The notes under the pieces are model-generated. The model was given only the letters and a program-made list of their open reading frames with translations. It did not search any database and had not been told where the DNA came from. Below are positions 15,101-16,022 of a DNA stretch of 16,022 nucleotides, piece after piece. This stretch comes from an uncultured Spirochaetaceae bacterium. GTDB lineage: Bacteria; Spirochaetota; Spirochaetia; Treponematales; UBA12059. The position numbers and the translations under genes were made by a program. The stretch spans positions 1 through 16,022 of the forward strand of contig CALKWG010000124.1 of assembly GCA_938004315.1 (NCBI GenBank), written 5' to 3'. The stretch's first letter is position 1; each line of letters begins with the position of its first letter.

Positions 15101-15798
15101 CCGTTGGTGATCCATTCAAGGAGCTGCTTGTTCTCGCTTTGGTTCGGTAGCACCTGAACGATAGCCTTGACGATATCGTCGGTGTAGAAGACGTAATCTT
15201 CCCGCTCCCGATACCACTGGCTGCCGCTGATCGCCTCGAAGGCTTCGATAAATTCCTTGTAGGCTCCCTTCCGGGTCAGGAAGTGCTCGACATGGGCGAT
15301 GTGGGGGTAATTAAAGCAGTAGCCGCGGCGGCGGTTGAACGCGCCGAAGAACGCCTTGAGGGTCGCTGCCTTCTCCTCGTTCTGAAAGCTCAAGGAGTCG
15401 ATGTTGAACAGTATCACCTCCGCCGGCGCCCGGATGGCCGCCTCGATGGCGGAGAAGGCCATGGGATCGTCGATCTTATCCTTGAAGAAGTCCAGCGCGT
15501 TGCGCGTCACGCCGTCGCGGGTCACGTGCCGATTTTCGAAGAGATAGGAGAGGATTTTTAAGAAGTGCGACTTACCGCTGCCGAAGAAGCCGGAGATCCA
15601 GACGCCGTTGTTGCCGGTGCTCCCCGTCAGGGAGTCGCCGTAGGTCTTGAACAGCCGGTTGATATGCCCCATCAGCTCCTTGGTGATGACATACTCTTCC
15701 AGCTCCTGCCACACCACGTCCACGTCCAGGCGGTCGGCATACACGATGCCGTTGATCGTCCGGTAGATGTCGTTCTTGAACAGCTCTTTGATCATCAT
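12166..15798 (-). CDS. brxC: BREX type 1 AAA+ ATPase BrxC (PglY-like)
   Basis: BrxC is the large P-loop ATPase of BREX (1210 residues, family-typical), needed for both methylation and defence. Walker A GFFGSGKS is at residues 70-77 and Walker B VLFMVDE at 259-265. The N-terminal MIKELFKNDIYRTINGIVYADRLD is the BrxC hallmark. The C-terminal half is helical, with an Ala/Pro/Lys-rich linker about 90 residues before the end and a short terminal domain. A reading frame extends ten codons upstream to 15828, but ATG 15798 is chosen because AAAAGGAA lies seven bases before it and the next codons match the family start; ATG 15795 is also possible. It begins 14 nt after the brxB stop, so the two are co-transcribed. 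The stop codon abuts the first hip operator-like site. Confidence 0.96.
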   Translation of the reverse strand: MMIKELFKNDIYRTINGIVYADRLDVDVVWQELEEYVITKELMGHINRLFKTYGDSLTGSTGNNGVWISGFFGSGKSHFLKILSYLFENRHVTRDGVTRNALDFFKDKIDDPMAFSAIEAAIRAPAEVILFNIDSLSFQNEEKAATLKAFFGAFNRRRGYCFNYPHIAHVEHFLTRKGAYKEFIEAFEAISGSQWYREREDYVFYTDDIVKAIVQVLPNQSENKQLLEWITNGERSYPLTIENFAALVAEYVEEKKRRVLFMVDEMGQFVGSHSDRMLNLQTIVENLGTKTHDKAWVFVTSQEDIDAVLGSKIQSKGNDFSKIQARFVTRPTLSSSSIAEVIQKRLLRKREESIPAVGAVYDAKRDILLNQLSFTSDTPTMASYQSTKDFVASYPFVPYQFNLVQDIFDAVRAVGATGLNLSKGERSMLDAFQTALKAVGDQDDGSLVPLWAFFPTLLSFLDSSVAKSIYNAQDIPSLQEGDLRLLETLFLIRYLRLRRVRGNVQNLAVLTLSRIDTDMVKHKRAIEESIARLEKENLISRQGDEFLFLTIEEQSITREIQNTPLPGNAEIKELADIIFKDEFDGKAKYRHDNGKNFDLQLSLDGYFLSNKGDIGIELASPLGGMEYQSKKGNGVMASADGNRAVLILPESSEYYRELTLFLKTKSYLDGPGSRKLSGSEDMILAQKASENNQRRRKLVAGATQLLSDAEIYICGSDYRPSAKGGYALLMELARYVVGVVYKKLDLLPNPASDWENMVRTALSASSAALFASGPQTTNPKALEELRQFLELCAQAGKTPTMAELVKRFGGAPYGWPDGNVQALLALLFRADEIKLFKGGFLEPSKALDCFIKPSLYDAVSISRSRVLGQEVLDAAQEAARALFQDFAPATTRELAEHVRKHLAAWQARLRDWQKLIEHDPKQYPGVGAMQSIMDFAQGLKQISLAEELVETLAAKSAELSAVYAEYKRIAEFYGNQIGIWRKAQKLLEAIKPSRTQLEHEPSAKEAISRLESILGQAEPYDRIKDLAPAMDLVQKALDAAIQATRHALKAAIDEYRDQLTPLCDELGLSPEENYTVKERLNHLYSRAPLETSLAGLELLRSTQVDLAYNHAIKTLQEFRQAKAAVEAKKAEAKKEPVSPTGAEIAAERPPKSPAPVAKSVQAPVITEALAAKDLIGGREIRTTGDVDQLVEQLRAALKKKLAEGKLIRIG

Positions 15799-15805
15799 GG
15801 GTGAA

Positions 15806-15813
15806 TTCCTTTT
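15806..15813 (-). promoter_or_regulatory. Ribosome binding site of brxC, overlapping the brxB stop
   Basis: AAAAGGAA on the minus strand shares one base with the brxB TGA (15815-15813) and lies seven bases before ATG 15798. It decides the brxC start against the longer frame to 15828, whose first codons would contain this site. Confidence 0.7.
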
Positions 15814-15973
15814 CAACTGTATTGCCAACGTATGGCTTGATATTCATTATTGTCATCGAAGAGCCCGAAGGGCTTTAGGAACTTGCCGTCGTACTCCCCC
15901 GGGTAGAATAGGATAAGCGGGATCTTCTTACCCAGCTCCTGCATGCGCTGGGGCAGGTTTTTCAGCACCTCGT
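15813..15973 (-). CDS. brxB: BrxB (DUF1788), C-terminal fragment cut by contig end
   Basis: The minus strand is open from the adapter junction to TGA at 15815-15813, giving 52 residues with no start codon of its own. Readable segments are EVLKNLPQRMQELGKK, then PLILFYPGEYDGKFLKPFGL, then FDDNNEYQAIRWQYS. The run of hydrophobics, YPGxYDGxxLxxFG and a final Asn/Tyr-rich segment matches the C-terminal end of BrxB, a roughly 200-residue BREX protein of unclear biochemical role. Its position directly before brxC is the standard order. The remaining three quarters and brxA lie outside the contig. Confidence 0.88.
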
Positions 15974-16022
15974 AGATCGGAAGAGCGTCGTGTAGGGAAA
16001 GAGTGTAGATCTCGGGGGTCGC
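15974..16022 (-). other. Illumina P5 / TruSeq adapter, reverse complement (artefact)
   Basis: From AGATCGGAAGAGCGTCG at 15974 to the end, the sequence is the reverse complement of the same adapter as at 1-46, with one mismatch (G for T at 16016). Genomic sequence ends at about 15973. Confidence 0.97.

Noticed and set aside
15572..15856. 94-residue minus-strand frame overlapping the brxB end and brxC start
   Set aside because: It is out of frame with both real genes, and both brxB and brxC are clearly supported in their own frames.
15863..15876. Small palindrome GCCCGAAGGGC near the brxB end
   Set aside because: It is a short GC-rich stem inside coding sequence, explained by codon use; no T tract follows.
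1..16022. tRNA, rRNA, CRISPR array, transposase or integrase
   Set aside because: No cloverleaf, regularly spaced direct-repeat array, DDE transposase or recombinase motif was seen on either strand by eye.

Overview
This window is the downstream part of a type 1 BREX phage-defence operon, read entirely on the minus strand, with two toxin-antitoxin (TA) modules nested inside it. In transcription order (right to left) it holds: the C-terminal end of brxB (15813-15973), brxC (12166-15798), a three-gene HipBST-type module (hipB, hipS, hipT; 10567-12059), pglX (6763-10518), a two-gene AbiE module (abiEi, abiEii; 4993-6626), pglZ (2393-4996) and brxL (344-2374). brxA and most of brxB lie beyond the right edge. 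A bidirectional terminator follows brxL. Beyond it, on the plus strand, is the tail of an unrelated AT-rich gene for a 36-residue tandem-repeat protein.

Both ends of the window are Illumina adapter sequence (1-46 and 15974-16022). This is a complete short-read contig with untrimmed adapters, so brxB and the repeat protein are cut by assembly, not by biology. The host is a bacterium. The BREX genes are GC-rich (about 60-73% in lines I counted), while the left-hand repeat gene (about 30%), the AbiE module (about 48%) and the middle of pglX (about 32%) differ. This is the mosaic look of a defence island. I cannot name the taxon; a metagenomic origin is likely.

How the parts fit: BrxB, BrxC, PglX (adenine methyltransferase), PglZ (alkaline-phosphatase fold) and BrxL (AAA+ with a Lon-like domain) are the BREX core that marks host DNA and blocks phage replication. 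The Hip module lies between brxC and pglX and the AbiE module between pglX and pglZ. Each appears to carry its own promoter with palindromic sites suited to its antitoxin. HipB may therefore tune pglX expression, and AbiEi may tune pglZ-brxL expression. abiEi, abiEii and pglZ are joined by ATGA overlaps, so toxin and phosphatase translation are probably coupled.

There is no stretch over 300 bases without a gene. The longest gaps are 6627-6762 (abiE promoter, operator-like palindrome and a 19-bp hairpin) and 12060-12165 (hip control region with three repeats spaced 40 bp apart).
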